Assembly (NCBI GenBank): GCA_025997155.1
Contig: BNUF01000011.1
Span: forward strand, 1 to 29,814
Reading direction: 5' to 3'
From: Clostridia bacterium
GTDB lineage: Bacteria > Bacillota > Clostridia > Lachnospirales > WQUN01
Length of the DNA stretch: 29,814 nucleotides
The position numbers were made by a program, and so were the translations under genes. Of this stretch, positions 7,710-16,132 are shown piece by piece (position 1 is the first letter of the stretch; each line of letters opens with the position of its first letter). The notes under the pieces were generated by a model. It saw only the letters and a list, made by a program, of their open reading frames with translations. It did no database searches and was not told the DNA's origin.

Positions 7710-7738
7710 AGTATACCATAAATAACCTCTGATTTCAA
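7710..7738 (-). promoter_or_regulatory. sigma-A promoter of the FapA-like operon (distal)
   Basis: TTGAAA (7733-7738), a 17-base spacer and TATACT (7710-7715) on the minus strand, starting eight bases after the murB stop. It is in tandem with the promoter at 7637-7665. Confidence 0.65.
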
Positions 7739-7745
7739 CAACAAA

Positions 7746-8609
7746 TTAAAAATTTCCAAGGAGTTCGATTTCGGGCTCAAGGGTTATGCCGAATTTTTGC
7801 CTCACCGTTTCGGCGACCAGCCGCATAAGCGCGTAAATGTCGCGGGCGGTAGCTCCGCCTGTGTTGACGATAAACCCCGCGTGTTTGGGCGAAACGGACG
7901 CTCCGCCGACAGACGCCCCGCGAAGCTCCGCGTCGTCGATAAGTTTCGCCGCGAAATAGCCCTCCCCGCGCTTAAAAGTACTCCCCGCGGAGGGTTCTTG
8001 CGGTTGTTTCTCGCGGCGCGTCTTGTTGTTCGCGTCCATTTTCGCAAGGATTTCCGCTTTGTCGCCGCGTTCTAGCCGCAAGTTCGTCCGCAGAGCTATG
8101 TCCCCCCGCAGACTGCTGCGGCGATAGGAAAATTCGAGTTCGGCAGTTATTATTTCGCCGTCCCGAAGGATTTCGGCGTTTTTTACAACGTCTTTCATCT
8201 CCCCGCCGTATGCCCCCGCGTTCATATACAACGCGCCGCCGACCGTGGCGGGAATACCCGCCGCGAACTCAAGCCCCGCAAGGGAATTTTCCGCGCAAAA
8301 ACGCGCGAGTCTCGGCAAGGTTACCCCCGCCGAAACCCGCAGTCCATCTTCAATAATCTGGATTTCGTCCATATTTTTTGTTTTAATCACAACGCCGCGA
8401 ATCCCGTCGTCCGACACAAGCAAATTAGACCCGTTGCCGATTACGACAAAGGGTACGCGTTCTTTCTTGCATATCCTGATTATATCTATAAGTTCGCCGT
8501 CGTTTTTTGGCAAGACAAGCGCGTCCGCGTTCCCGCCGACTTTGAAAGAAGTATGATTTTTCATAGGTTCGTTCAAACGCGTATCAAATTGTCTTAACAA
8601 CAAAATCAT
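7746..8609 (-). CDS. murB: UDP-N-acetylenolpyruvoylglucosamine reductase MurB
   Basis: The 287-aa FAD enzyme reduces UDP-GlcNAc-enolpyruvate to UDP-MurNAc with NADPH, the second committed step of peptidoglycan precursor synthesis in the cytoplasm. FAD-binding segments are clear: HTSFKVGGNADAL (about residues 19-31), VIGNGSNLLVSDDG (57-70) and FAAGIPATVGGALYMNAGAYGGE (about 115-137). The catalytic serine is S210 in PSAGSTFKR, and the C-terminal acid is E280 in LEPEIELLG. The short form without the Tyr loop is the type II enzyme of Gram-positive bacteria. The ATG overlaps the hprK stop as ATGA, so the two are translationally coupled. No terminator follows; the FapA operon promoters begin eight bases later. 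Confidence 0.97.
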   Translation of the reverse strand: MILLLRQFDTRLNEPMKNHTSFKVGGNADALVLPKNDGELIDIIRICKKERVPFVVIGNGSNLLVSDDGIRGVVIKTKNMDEIQIIEDGLRVSAGVTLPRLARFCAENSLAGLEFAAGIPATVGGALYMNAGAYGGEMKDVVKNAEILRDGEIITAELEFSYRRSSLRGDIALRTNLRLERGDKAEILAKMDANNKTRREKQPQEPSAGSTFKRGEGYFAAKLIDDAELRGASVGGASVSPKHAGFIVNTGGATARDIYALMRLVAETVRQKFGITLEPEIELLGNF

Positions 8610-9556
8610 TCCTTCGCCTCGTCAAAACTAATCGCGTTACTTGCCATAACCCTGTCTGTCAGGACTTTCGCGGCGTTGTAACCCATTTTCTTCTGGCGGT
8701 GGTTAATCGCGGCGGACTCGCAGATAATAGCGAGATTCCGCCCGGAGCGGACGGGGATACAGTGGCAGATTACCCGATTTCCAAGAATTTCCATATAATT
8801 CTCGTTAAGCCCCAGCCTGTCGTATTCCTTTTTGTCGTCCCAGTTTTCCAGTTTTATTACAAGGTCGACCGCCTGCGTCGCCTTGACGGCCTGTACGCCG
8901 AACATTTGCCGCACATCGATAATGCCTATGCCGCGAAGTTCAATCATATGCCTCAAAACTTCGGGGGAACTCCCGACAAGCGTCTGCGTCGACACCTTTT
9001 TCACGTCGACGTTGTCGTCCGCGACAAGCCTGTGTCCGCGTTTGATAAGCTCAAGGGCGGATTCGCTTTTTCCTATTCCGCTTTCGCCCGTAATCAGAAC
9101 GCCCTCGCCGTATATATCGACAAGAACGCCGTGGATATTGGTACGCGGCGCGAGTTTCACATTAAGCCAGCGTATGATTTCGCCCATAAATTCAGTCGTC
9201 GTACCCTCAAAATTGAACACGGGTATCTCGTTTTTTGTCGCGAGTTCAAGCATATTCGGGAACGGTTCAAGATTTCTGCACAAAACAACGCAAGGGAGCG
9301 GGTAGGCGAACAGCGTCTCGAAAATCTCTTCGCGTTTCTCGTCCGTCAGTTTTTTGAGGTAGGAATGTTCCATATTGCCCAAAATCTGTAAGCGGCGCGG
9401 GTCAAAATAATCGAAAAAACCCGCAAGCTGGAGCGCGGGGCGGTTGACCTCGGGGTGTTCTATAAGTCTTTCGGAAATGTTGATACATTCGTCTTCGTTT
9501 AATAGTTTCAGATTGTATTCGTGTGCCACTTGCTTTACGGTAACGGAGTATGCCAC
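8606..9556 (-). CDS. hprK: HPr kinase/phosphorylase HprK
   Basis: A 316-aa bifunctional regulator that phosphorylates HPr on Ser46 and reverses it, linking sugar uptake to carbon catabolite control. Seen are the catalytic His in TNIHGVLVDIYG (about residue 142), Walker A GESGIGKS (157-164), the acidic pair in LVADDNVDV (about 180-184) and the family signature ELRGIGIIDVRQMFG (206-220). Length is normal. The start is GTG at 9556, eight bases after AGGGGG. It lies 18 bases after the 97-aa gene and overlaps murB. HprK beside murB rather than lgt is a variant arrangement in Clostridia. Its presence implies PTS-linked carbon control. Confidence 0.97.
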   Translation of the reverse strand: MAYSVTVKQVAHEYNLKLLNEDECINISERLIEHPEVNRPALQLAGFFDYFDPRRLQILGNMEHSYLKKLTDEKREEIFETLFAYPLPCVVLCRNLEPFPNMLELATKNEIPVFNFEGTTTEFMGEIIRWLNVKLAPRTNIHGVLVDIYGEGVLITGESGIGKSESALELIKRGHRLVADDNVDVKKVSTQTLVGSSPEVLRHMIELRGIGIIDVRQMFGVQAVKATQAVDLVIKLENWDDKKEYDRLGLNENYMEILGNRVICHCIPVRSGRNLAIICESAAINHRQKKMGYNAAKVLTDRVMASNAISFDEAKE

Positions 9557-9574
9557 AAAAAAGCCCCCTAGTAT

Positions 9575-9868
9575 TTAACCTACTTTTTCAAGAGTACATT
9601 CCCCGCCAAAAACCGCCCTGTACTTTTCGGCGGCTATAACCAAAAAGACGTCGCCCTGCTCGAATATGTCAACGCGGAGTTTGCGGAACTGGGTGCGTTG
9701 GAGGGAGTTCACGATGTCGAGTATGTCCGCGCCGCAAATCGGAATTTCCGACGTTATGACGAGAGTAAAAGTTTCGTCAAGTACAAAAAATTCAATGTGC
9801 AATTGTTCAAAATCCGTGCTGTTTGTCGGAACATACACGTAATCCATGGCATACATAGGTTTGTCCAA
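9575..9868 (-). CDS. uncharacterised 97-aa protein between tgt and hprK
   Basis: I do not recognise this protein. It is small and acidic, with alternating beta-like and helical stretches (HIEFFVLDETFTLVITSEIP, then an amphipathic ILDIVNSLQRTQFRKL, then VDIFEQGDVFLVIAAE), compatible with a compact alpha/beta fold. It has no signal peptide, membrane helix or Cys motif. The start is TTG at 9868: GAGGTGAT lies five bases before it and overlaps the end of tgt by only a few bases, so translation is probably coupled. It lies 18 bases before hprK in the same operon. The strong site and tight spacing argue for a real gene. Confidence 0.75.
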   Translation of the reverse strand: MDKPMYAMDYVYVPTNSTDFEQLHIEFFVLDETFTLVITSEIPICGADILDIVNSLQRTQFRKLRVDIFEQGDVFLVIAAEKYRAVFGGECTLEKVG

Positions 9869-9887
9869 AAAATATCACCTCAAGAGA

Positions 9888-11024
9888 TTATAGCATACTT
9901 TCAGTCATACGCGCAAGTTTATTTTTTTTGTACGCCCCAAAATCCCCCGCCTCGATTGAGTCTCGGATTTCTTCCATTAAATGGTTGAAGAAGTACAGAT
10001 TGTGGAGGACGCACAGCCGCATCGCAAGCATTTCCTTCGCCTTGAAAAGGTGGCGTATGTAGGCGCGGGAATGTCTTTCGCAGGCGGGGCAAGGACAGCC
10101 CGGCTCTATCGGGTCGCCGTCGCGTTCGTGCTTTTGGTTTAACAGGTTGAGTTTGCCGAAATTGGTGTACACGTGGGCGTGCCGCCCGTTCCGCGCGGGG
10201 AGGACGCAATCGAAAAGGTCAATCCCGCGTTCGACAGATTCAAGGATATTTTGGGGAGTGCCCACGCCCATAAGGTAGGTGGGTTTGTTCGCGGGCAGGT
10301 ACGGCACAGTTTTTTCGAGTATCTCGTACATTTCGGCGTTAGTCTCCCCGACGGCAAGCCCGCCGATTGAATACCCAGGCAAATCAAACTCGGAGATTGT
10401 TTTTGCGTGTTCGATTCGTATGTCGGGGTAAACGCCGCCTTGATTAATCCCGAAAAGCATTTGTTCGCGGTTGAGCGTGTTTTCTGTACCATTAAGTTCG
10501 TTCATTTTGCGGACGCAACGCGCAAGCCAGCGTGTCGTGCGTGAGACGGAATCCGCCACATACTCCCGCGAGGCGGGGTAGGGCGTACACTCGTCAAACG
10601 CCATTGCGATTGTAGACGCCAGATTCGATTGAATCGCTATGCTTTCTTCCGGACCCATAAAAATTTTTTTGCCGTCCACGTGCGACGAAAAATAGACTCC
10701 CTCTTCCTTGATTTTTCGCAAGTCCGCGAGGGAGAATACCTGAAATCCGCCGCTGTCGGTCAAAAGCGGCGCGTCCCAGCCCATAAACGCCCGCACGCCG
10801 CCCATATCCCGCACGAGGGTGTCGGAGGGACGCACGTGCAGATGATACGTGTTTGAGAGGGCGACCTGACACCCGACTTTCACCAAATCCTCTGACGAGA
10901 CCGCTCCCTTGATTGCCGCCGCTGTCGCGACGTTCATAAACGCGGGGAGTTTTATCACGCCGTGGGGGGTGTGGAAATCGCCCCGCTTAGCGCGTCCGTC
11001 CGAGCGTATATGCTCATACCCCAT
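9888..11024 (-). CDS. tgt: queuine tRNA-ribosyltransferase (tRNA-guanine transglycosylase)
   Basis: The 378-aa enzyme swaps guanine 34 of GUN-anticodon tRNAs for preQ1 (or queuine). The substrate-pocket motif LTDSGGFQVFSL, the FDECTPYPASREYV segment and GYSIGGLAVGE are typical; the DCVLPARNGRHAH loop contains the nucleophile Asp in DCVLP and the RNA-contact Arg. The zinc site appears as CPCPAC followed by a distant His near the C-terminus. Length is standard. The ATG lies within the last codons of the Sel1-repeat gene (11-base overlap), with AAGG upstream. No queuosine precursor genes are nearby, so the base may be made elsewhere or salvaged. Confidence 0.97.
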   Translation of the reverse strand: MGYEHIRSDGRAKRGDFHTPHGVIKLPAFMNVATAAAIKGAVSSEDLVKVGCQVALSNTYHLHVRPSDTLVRDMGGVRAFMGWDAPLLTDSGGFQVFSLADLRKIKEEGVYFSSHVDGKKIFMGPEESIAIQSNLASTIAMAFDECTPYPASREYVADSVSRTTRWLARCVRKMNELNGTENTLNREQMLFGINQGGVYPDIRIEHAKTISEFDLPGYSIGGLAVGETNAEMYEILEKTVPYLPANKPTYLMGVGTPQNILESVERGIDLFDCVLPARNGRHAHVYTNFGKLNLLNQKHERDGDPIEPGCPCPACERHSRAYIRHLFKAKEMLAMRLCVLHNLYFFNHLMEEIRDSIEAGDFGAYKKNKLARMTESML

Positions 11025-12420
11025 AGCAGCCTTGTTTTGTCGCCTCTTCGCGCCAATATTTGCATTTTTCCAAATCGCGTTCTATCCCGAAACCGTCCTC
11101 ATAGTACAGGCTAAGGCGAAACTGCGCGACAGGGTGTCCGCTCGTCGCCGCCTCCTGAAGGAGTTTTAGCGACTTCGCAACCTCGCCGTCTTCCTCATAG
11201 ATTACGGCGAGATTGTATTTCGCTCCCGTGTCGCCCTGCTCAAGAGCCTTGCTAAGCCACGACAACGCCGTCTCCTTGTTTTGCTCAACTCCGCTGCCGT
11301 TGTTGTACATAACGCCGAGGTTCGTCTGCGCCGCCGCGTTGCCCGCCTCCGCCAATAGGGTGTACAGGCGAACCGCCTCCTCATAGTTTTGCGGCGTTCC
11401 GCTCCCTATATTGTAGGCAAGGGCAAGGGAGAACAGCGCTTCGGGGTCGCCCTCCGCCTCTTTCGCCTTAAGTTCTTCAAACCGCGCTACATTATCAGGG
11501 TCTTTTTCTAACAATTCTTTGTTTTGTTTCGATAATTCCTCAAGGTATATTTTCGTTTCCTCGCTACCGTTTTGGATAGCCGCCTCAAACCACTGATGCG
11601 CAAGCCTTTCGTTTTTCAAAACGCCTTCGCCCAAAAAGTAGCACCGCCCGACGTTGAACTGCGCGTTCGCAACGCCTTTTTGCGCCGCAATCGCGAAACA
11701 ACGGAACGCCTGCTCCAAATCGCGGTCGATTCCCGTTCCTTCATAATAGCAAGTGCCTAGGTTGCAGCGCGCCCCCTCGTGCCCTTGCATAACCGCCTTT
11801 TCATACCACTCGACGGCTTTTTCATAGTCCTGCGGAACGCTGTCGCCGTCGTGGTAGCATTGCCCGAGCCGAAACTGCGCGTTCGCAAGCCCCGCAAGCG
11901 CCGTTTCGCGGAAAAAGTCCACCGCCTTTGACGGATTTTGCGAAACCCCGCGTCCGTCATAGTACATCTCGCCGAGATAGTATTTCGCCACGGCGTTGCC
12001 CTGAGCCGCCGCCTTTTCGTAATAAAACGCCGCCGCCTCAAAGTTTACGGCGACGCCGCGTCCCGTCTCAAGGAGAACGCCCGTGTTTATCCGCGCCACG
12101 TCATACCCTTGGTCCGCCGATTTTTGATACCACTCGAACGCCTTAGAGAAATCCTGCGCAACTCCCGCGCCTATCTCATAGAGTACGCCAAGGCTATACT
12201 GCGCGTATTGATTCCCTTGCGCCGCCGATTTCTCAAACAATTCAGCCGCCTTATGCGCGTCCTTGCGTATAGTCTCGTTGTTGTAACGCCCGTTGTTGTA
12301 CGCAAGCCCCAAAACATACTGCGCGTCCGCGCTGCCCTCGTCGGATTGCCTTGTAAGTTCCCGTATATTCAGCGTGTCGGTTGAAATCCGTTTTTTCAGG
12401 TTTTTAAGATTAGTCAGCAT
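11014..12420 (-). CDS. Sel1-like repeat protein
   Basis: A 468-aa protein made almost entirely of Sel1-type (TPR-related) repeats of about 36 residues. I count eleven: seven in a row from about residue 28 to 285 (for example GNQYAQYSLGVLYEIGAG, GNAVAKYYLGEMYYDGRG), an acidic linker of roughly 40 residues, then four more to the C-terminus. There is no signal peptide or membrane helix, so it should be a cytosolic scaffold that binds partner proteins; the partner is unknown. It is the first gene of the tgt-hprK-murB operon, with AAGGAG before the ATG and a promoter at 12454-12482. The high repeat identity means its exact repeat number could vary between strains. Confidence 0.92.
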   Translation of the reverse strand: MLTNLKNLKKRISTDTLNIRELTRQSDEGSADAQYVLGLAYNNGRYNNETIRKDAHKAAELFEKSAAQGNQYAQYSLGVLYEIGAGVAQDFSKAFEWYQKSADQGYDVARINTGVLLETGRGVAVNFEAAAFYYEKAAAQGNAVAKYYLGEMYYDGRGVSQNPSKAVDFFRETALAGLANAQFRLGQCYHDGDSVPQDYEKAVEWYEKAVMQGHEGARCNLGTCYYEGTGIDRDLEQAFRCFAIAAQKGVANAQFNVGRCYFLGEGVLKNERLAHQWFEAAIQNGSEETKIYLEELSKQNKELLEKDPDNVARFEELKAKEAEGDPEALFSLALAYNIGSGTPQNYEEAVRLYTLLAEAGNAAAQTNLGVMYNNGSGVEQNKETALSWLSKALEQGDTGAKYNLAVIYEEDGEVAKSLKLLQEAATSGHPVAQFRLSLYYEDGFGIERDLEKCKYWREEATKQGCYGV

Positions 12421-12453
12421 ATAGTCTCCTTATCGTCGTTGTATTTGGCTACT

Positions 12454-12482
12454 ATTTTATAACATATGTAGAATAAAAACAA
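12454..12482 (-). promoter_or_regulatory. sigma-A promoter of the Sel1-tgt-hprK-murB operon
   Basis: On the minus strand TTGTTT (12477-12482), a 17-base spacer and TAAAAT (12454-12459), about 35 bases ahead of the Sel1-protein start. The -35 is weak (four of six). Confidence 0.5.
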
Positions 12483-12515
12483 GGTAAATTATGTCACGGT
12501 TTATAATTGCAAAAT

Positions 12516-12541
12516 AAAAAGACTGGACAAAAGCCCAATCC
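12516..12541 (-). terminator. intrinsic terminator, minus strand
   Basis: Read on the minus strand, GGATTGGGC (12533-12541) pairs with GTCCAGTC (12521-12528) around a TTTT loop, with one bulged G and two G-U pairs, followed by TTTTT (12516-12520). No known gene lies upstream on this strand, so it would end only a short transcript from the promoter at 12607-12635. Confidence 0.5.
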
Positions 12542-12600
12542 ACTTTTTCAACTCCCGATTTATGGCTGGGTTCACCGCTTTTTTTGATACATCAACTTGC
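12516..12600 (-). ncRNA. candidate small RNA between promoter and terminator, family unknown
   Basis: A consensus -35/-10 pair at 12607-12635 and a hairpin with T-tract at 12516-12541 bracket about 85 bases on the minus strand. The interval also contains short complementary stretches (AACCC / GGG near 12550-12572). A 35-codon frame, ATG at 12608 to TAA at 12501, covers the same bases with AGGA five bases upstream, but its ATG lies inside the -10 box, so RNA and peptide readings exclude each other. I cannot match it to a known riboswitch or RNA family. Apart from this and three promoters, the 300-base gap 12421-12720 holds nothing else I can name. Confidence 0.35.
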
Positions 12601-12606
12601 ACTATC

Positions 12607-12635
12607 ATATTATCCTAAAATTTATCAAATGTCAA
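12607..12635 (-). promoter_or_regulatory. sigma-A promoter of the candidate small RNA
   Basis: On the minus strand a perfect TTGACA (12630-12635), a 17-base spacer and TAATAT (12607-12612, four of six). It faces away from the epimerase promoter at 12665. Confidence 0.45.
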
Positions 12636-12664
12636 GTCTTAATTATAAATTTATAAAAAATTTA

Positions 12665-12693
12665 TTGACAAAACGCCTGCGCGGTGGTGTAAT
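12665..12693 (+). promoter_or_regulatory. sigma-A promoter of the epimerase-phosphorylase operon
   Basis: Perfect TTGACA (12665-12670), a 17-base spacer and TGTAAT (12688-12693, five of six), 27 bases ahead of the epimerase ATG. It is the only clear promoter before 22170, so it may drive the whole eight-gene run. Confidence 0.7.
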
Positions 12694-12720
12694 ATATGGT
12701 ATAAAAGGAGAGTTGCGCCA

Positions 12721-13911
12721 ATGGGTAAAAAAGAAATCAGGGAACAGGCACTAAAAGAATTGACAAAAAACATACTTCCGTACTGGCAGAATTTGCGCGA
12801 TGAGAAAAACGGCGGGTTCTACGGCGAGACGGATTTTCACGGAACGCTGATTCCGACCGCCGTGAAGGGGAGCATACTAAACGCGCGTGTTTTGTGGACG
12901 TTTTCGGCGGCGGCGCGTGTGCTTGGGGAACGCGTCTATTTGGATTACGCCAAGGCGGCGTTTGACTTTTTGCGTAAGTATTTTTACGACGTGTCCTACG
13001 GCGGTTTATTTTGGAGCGTCGAGTATGACGGAACGCCGCTTGACACAAAAAAGCAGTTCTACAACCTTGCCTTCGGGATATACGGGCTTGCGGAGTATTA
13101 CCGCGTGACGGAGGACGAAAAGGCGAAAGCTCTCGCCGTGTCGCTTTTCGACACTCTTGAGAAATACGCGTATGAACCCGTCTACGGCGGCTATACGGAG
13201 GCTCTTGCCCGCGACTATTCCCCTTTGGCGGATATGTCGCTGTCGGCAAAGGACTTGAACTGCCCGAAATCTATGAACACGAATCTGCACGTTATGGAAG
13301 CCTACACAAATTTGGCGCGGATATACGAACCCGCGAAAGAACCTCTTAAAAACCTGCTTATAGTCACGCTTAAGAAGATAGTTGACGAAAAGAAACGGTT
13401 TAAGCTGTTCTTTGAAAACGACTTCACCTCCCTTACAAAAAACATCTCCTACGGTCACGACATTGAGGGGAGCTGGCTTTTGTACGAGGCGGCGGAAGTT
13501 CTGGGCGACCCCGAGGTTTTGTCGCTTGCCCGCGAAACCGCGCTTACAATGGCGGAAGAGGTGTACGAAAACGGACGCGACAGCATACACGGCGGGCTTT
13601 TTAACGAACGCGACAAAGACGGCGACATACACCCGCAAATCAAGGCGTGGTGGCCGCAAGCCGAGGCTGTCGTCGGGTTCTACAACGCGTACTCTTTGAC
13701 AAAGGACGAAAAGTATCTCGCGGCGGCGGCGGATATTTTGGAATATATTGACAAAGTTTTTGTCGACCACGAAAACGGCGAGTGGTTTAACGAAACGACC
13801 CTTGACAATATCCCTCTTGAGGATATGCCAAAGGCGGGTTTTTGGAAATGCCCGTACCACAACGGCAGAATGTGTCTTGAACTGATAGAACGAATCGGAG
13901 GAGAATTATGA
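12721..13911 (+). CDS. cellobiose 2-epimerase (AGE superfamily)
   Basis: A 396-aa (alpha/alpha)6-barrel enzyme that interconverts glucose and mannose at the reducing end of beta-1,4-disaccharides. The active-site histidines of this family are visible at about H190 ([11 protein letters not shown]), H246 ([12 protein letters not shown]) and H380 ([12 protein letters not shown]), along with [11 protein letters not shown]. The downstream GH130 gene overlaps it (ATGA) and encodes mannosylglucose phosphorylase; that pairing is the known mannan route in which the epimerase turns beta-1,4-mannobiose into mannosyl-glucose, and it favours cellobiose/mannobiose 2-epimerase over N-acylglucosamine 2-epimerase. 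AGGAG at 12706-12710 precedes the ATG. No signal peptide: the enzyme is cytosolic, so mannobiose must be imported by a transporter outside this window. Confidence 0.92.
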   Translation: MGKKEIREQALKELTKNILPYWQNLRDEKNGGFYGETDFHGTLIPTAVKGSILNARVLWTFSAAARVLGERVYLDYAKAAFDFLRKYFYDVSYGGLFWSVEYDGTPLDTKKQFYNLAFGIYGLAEYYRVTEDEKAKALAVSLFDTLEKYAYEPVYGGYTEALARDYSPLADMSLSAKDLNCPKSMNTNLHVMEAYTNLARIYEPAKEPLKNLLIVTLKKIVDEKKRFKLFFENDFTSLTKNISYGHDIEGSWLLYEAAEVLGDPEVLSLARETALTMAEEVYENGRDSIHGGLFNERDKDGDIHPQIKAWWPQAEAVVGFYNAYSLTKDEKYLAAAADILEYIDKVFVDHENGEWFNETTLDNIPLEDMPKAGFWKCPYHNGRMCLELIERIGGEL

Positions 13912-15080
13912 GTGCGGTAAGACAACTTCTTGACGACTACGAAAAATATATAACCAAACCGAACACGGAACTCGAGAGCGAAAACGGGCTGTACAGCCGT
14001 TACCAAAACACAATCCTTGACAAAAACCATATCCCCCCTTTTTGGAAATACGACCTTGACGCGTCCGCAAACCCGTATCTTCTCGAAAGACTCGGCGTTA
14101 ACTGCGTGTTCAACGCGGGAGCGATATACAAAGACGGCAAATATCTCCTTGTGGCGCGTATCGAGGGAGTCGACAGAAAATCCTTCTTTGCCGTCGCCGA
14201 AAGCGACAAACCGACCGAGGGGTTTAGATTCTGGGATTACCCGATTCAGCTTCCGCAGACCGAAAACCCCGACACGAACGTATACGATATGCGCCTGACA
14301 AACCACGAGGACGGCTATATTTACGGGCTTTTTTGCACGGAGCGAAAAGACCCTGCCGCTCCCAAAAGCGACACGTCGTCGGCGACGGCGGCTTGCGGAA
14401 TCGTGCGTACAAAAGATTTAAAAAACTGGGAGCGTCTTCCAGACCTCAAAACAAGCGGCTCACAACAGCGCAACGTCGTACTCCACCCAGAGTTTGTAAA
14501 CGGCAAATACGCGCTGTACACGCGTCCGCAAGACGGCTTTATCGACACGGGTTCGGGCGGAGGTATCGCGTTCGCGTATACCGACAGTATGGAAAACCCC
14601 GTAATCGGTGCTGAGATTCTTGTTGACGAAAAAGTGTACCACACGATAAAGGAAGTCAAGAACGGGCAAGGTCCCGCGCCTATACGCACGGATAAAGGCT
14701 GGCTCAACGTCGCCCACGGCGTTCGCAACACGGCGGCGGGCTTGCGCTATGTCGTGTACGCGTTTCTGGCGGACAAAGACGACCCGACAAAGGTGATACA
14801 CCGCCCCGCGGGTTTTCTAATCGCCCCCGAGGGGGAGGAGCGAATCGGCGACGTGTCGAATGTCGTGTTTACAAACGGTATGATAGCGAACGAGGCGGGC
14901 GAACTCTATATATATTACGCGTCGTCGGACACGCGCCTTCACGTTGCGAAAACCACAATCGACAAAATGCTCGACTACCTCATAAACACCCCCGAGGACG
15001 ACCTGTTTTCCCACAAATGCGTGGACACGCGCTGCAAACTCATAAGCAAAAATCTGGAAATATTGAAAGCAGGGTTATAA
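13908..15080 (+). CDS. 4-O-beta-D-mannosyl-D-glucose phosphorylase (GH130)
   Basis: A 390-aa cytosolic five-bladed beta-propeller phosphorylase: mannosyl-beta-1,4-glucose plus phosphate gives alpha-mannose 1-phosphate and glucose. The N-terminal stretch ([18 protein letters not shown]), [19 protein letters not shown] and the catalytic Asp at about D127 in [13 protein letters not shown] mark GH130 subfamily 1, as do [14 protein letters not shown] and [12 protein letters not shown], which include phosphate and sugar contacts. Length fits. Its ATG overlaps the epimerase stop, and its TAA overlaps the next ATG (TAATG). With the epimerase it forms a complete two-step mannobiose pathway that saves one ATP by making a sugar phosphate directly. 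Confidence 0.94.
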   Translation: MSAVRQLLDDYEKYITKPNTELESENGLYSRYQNTILDKNHIPPFWKYDLDASANPYLLERLGVNCVFNAGAIYKDGKYLLVARIEGVDRKSFFAVAESDKPTEGFRFWDYPIQLPQTENPDTNVYDMRLTNHEDGYIYGLFCTERKDPAAPKSDTSSATAACGIVRTKDLKNWERLPDLKTSGSQQRNVVLHPEFVNGKYALYTRPQDGFIDTGSGGGIAFAYTDSMENPVIGAEILVDEKVYHTIKEVKNGQGPAPIRTDKGWLNVAHGVRNTAAGLRYVVYAFLADKDDPTKVIHRPAGFLIAPEGEERIGDVSNVVFTNGMIANEAGELYIYYASSDTRLHVAKTTIDKMLDYLINTPEDDLFSHKCVDTRCKLISKNLEILKAGL

Positions 15081-16114
15081 TGAGTTTTGAGGTTTTGCAT
15101 AAAATTCCGTCGGTTGAAGAAGTTTTGAAAACGACTGAGACTGAATTAACCCAGGAGTTAAAAGCTCTGAAAAAAGAGAGGGACGCGCTGATTAAAGCCG
15201 TGATTCGCGGCGAAAGCGATAAGTTTCTCGTGATAATCGGGCCGTGTTCGGCGGATTCTATCGACGCTGTGGCGGACTATGTTTCGCGGTTGGCGAAAGT
15301 TCAGGAACGCCTCAGGGACAAACTCGTGATTGTGCCGCGAATCTACACGAACAAGCCGCGCACGACGGGGTCGGGGTATAAGGGTATGCTCCACCAGCCC
15401 GACCCCCACGATACCCCGAATATCATCGAGGGAATTTACAGTATACGGCATATGCACATAAAGGTTATGACTGAAAGTCATCTCACGGCGGCGGACGAGA
15501 TGCTGTACCCCGACAATTACGTGTATGTTGAGGACGTGCTTAGTTATGTGGCAATCGGGGCGCGTTCTGTCGAGAATCAACAGCACCGCCTCACCTCAAG
15601 CGGCGTGTCCGTCCCCGTCGGAATGAAAAACCCCACGAGCGGGGATTTGAGCGTAATGTTTAACGCAATCTACGCGGCGCAATCAGACCATACGTTTATT
15701 TACAGCGCGAACGAGGTTCATTCGAGCGGCAACCCCCTTGCCCACGCGATTATGCGCGGTTCGACAAACAAGCACGGCGAGAATATCCCCAATTACCACT
15801 ATGAGGATATCTCCGCCGCCCTTGAACTATACGAAAAAATGCAGCTTAAACACCCCGCAATCATAATCGACACGAATCACGCGAATTCGTCAAAAAATTA
15901 CAACGAACAGCCGCGTATCGCCAAAGAAATCCTGCACAGCAGACGGTATAGTAATGACATTAAAAATGTCGTCAAGGGACTTCTTATCGAAAGCTACATT
16001 GCGGAAGGAAGCCAAAAGATTGACGGCGAAGTGTACGGGCAGTCCATAACAGACGGCTGTATCGGCTGGGAACGCACGGAACTTTTGCTTGAACAAATCG
16101 CGGACGGGATATAA
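15080..16114 (+). CDS. aroF: 3-deoxy-7-phosphoheptulonate (DAHP) synthase, class I alpha (AroF/G/H type)
   Basis: A 344-aa enzyme that condenses PEP and erythrose 4-phosphate into DAHP, the first step to aromatic amino acids. Visible motifs are LVIIGPCSADS, YTNKPRTTGSGYKGM (PEP/E4P contacts), GARSVENQQHR, PVGMKNPTSGD and IIDTNHANSSKN with the metal-binding His, as well as ESYIAEGSQKI near the C-terminus. The N-terminal ~45 residues correspond to the extension involved in feedback inhibition; which amino acid inhibits it cannot be read. The ATG at 15080 overlaps the phosphorylase stop; an upstream in-frame start lies inside that gene and is unlikely. It is the only aromatic-pathway gene here and is probably co-transcribed with the mannan genes. 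Confidence 0.95.
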   Translation: MSFEVLHKIPSVEEVLKTTETELTQELKALKKERDALIKAVIRGESDKFLVIIGPCSADSIDAVADYVSRLAKVQERLRDKLVIVPRIYTNKPRTTGSGYKGMLHQPDPHDTPNIIEGIYSIRHMHIKVMTESHLTAADEMLYPDNYVYVEDVLSYVAIGARSVENQQHRLTSSGVSVPVGMKNPTSGDLSVMFNAIYAAQSDHTFIYSANEVHSSGNPLAHAIMRGSTNKHGENIPNYHYEDISAALELYEKMQLKHPAIIIDTNHANSSKNYNEQPRIAKEILHSRRYSNDIKNVVKGLLIESYIAEGSQKIDGEVYGQSITDGCIGWERTELLLEQIADGI

Positions 16115-16132
16115 AAGAGAAGAGATGAATAT

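Noticed and set aside
11014..12420. Repetitive DNA in the Sel1 gene as a CRISPR or satellite array
   Set aside because: The repeats are codon-phased at about 108 bases, diverged at DNA level and encode Sel1 motifs; there are no identical short repeats with unique spacers anywhere in the window.
12555..12585. T-box-like sequence (GGGTTCACCGC) in the gap before the epimerase
   Set aside because: The conserved T-box core has GGTGGNACCGCG; here the central bases differ, there is no specifier stem, and on the plus strand no T-tract terminator lies before the gene.
15017..15079. 21-codon N-terminal extension of DAHP synthase
   Set aside because: It lies inside the GH130 coding region; the ATG at 15080, overlapping the phosphorylase stop, is where family homology begins.
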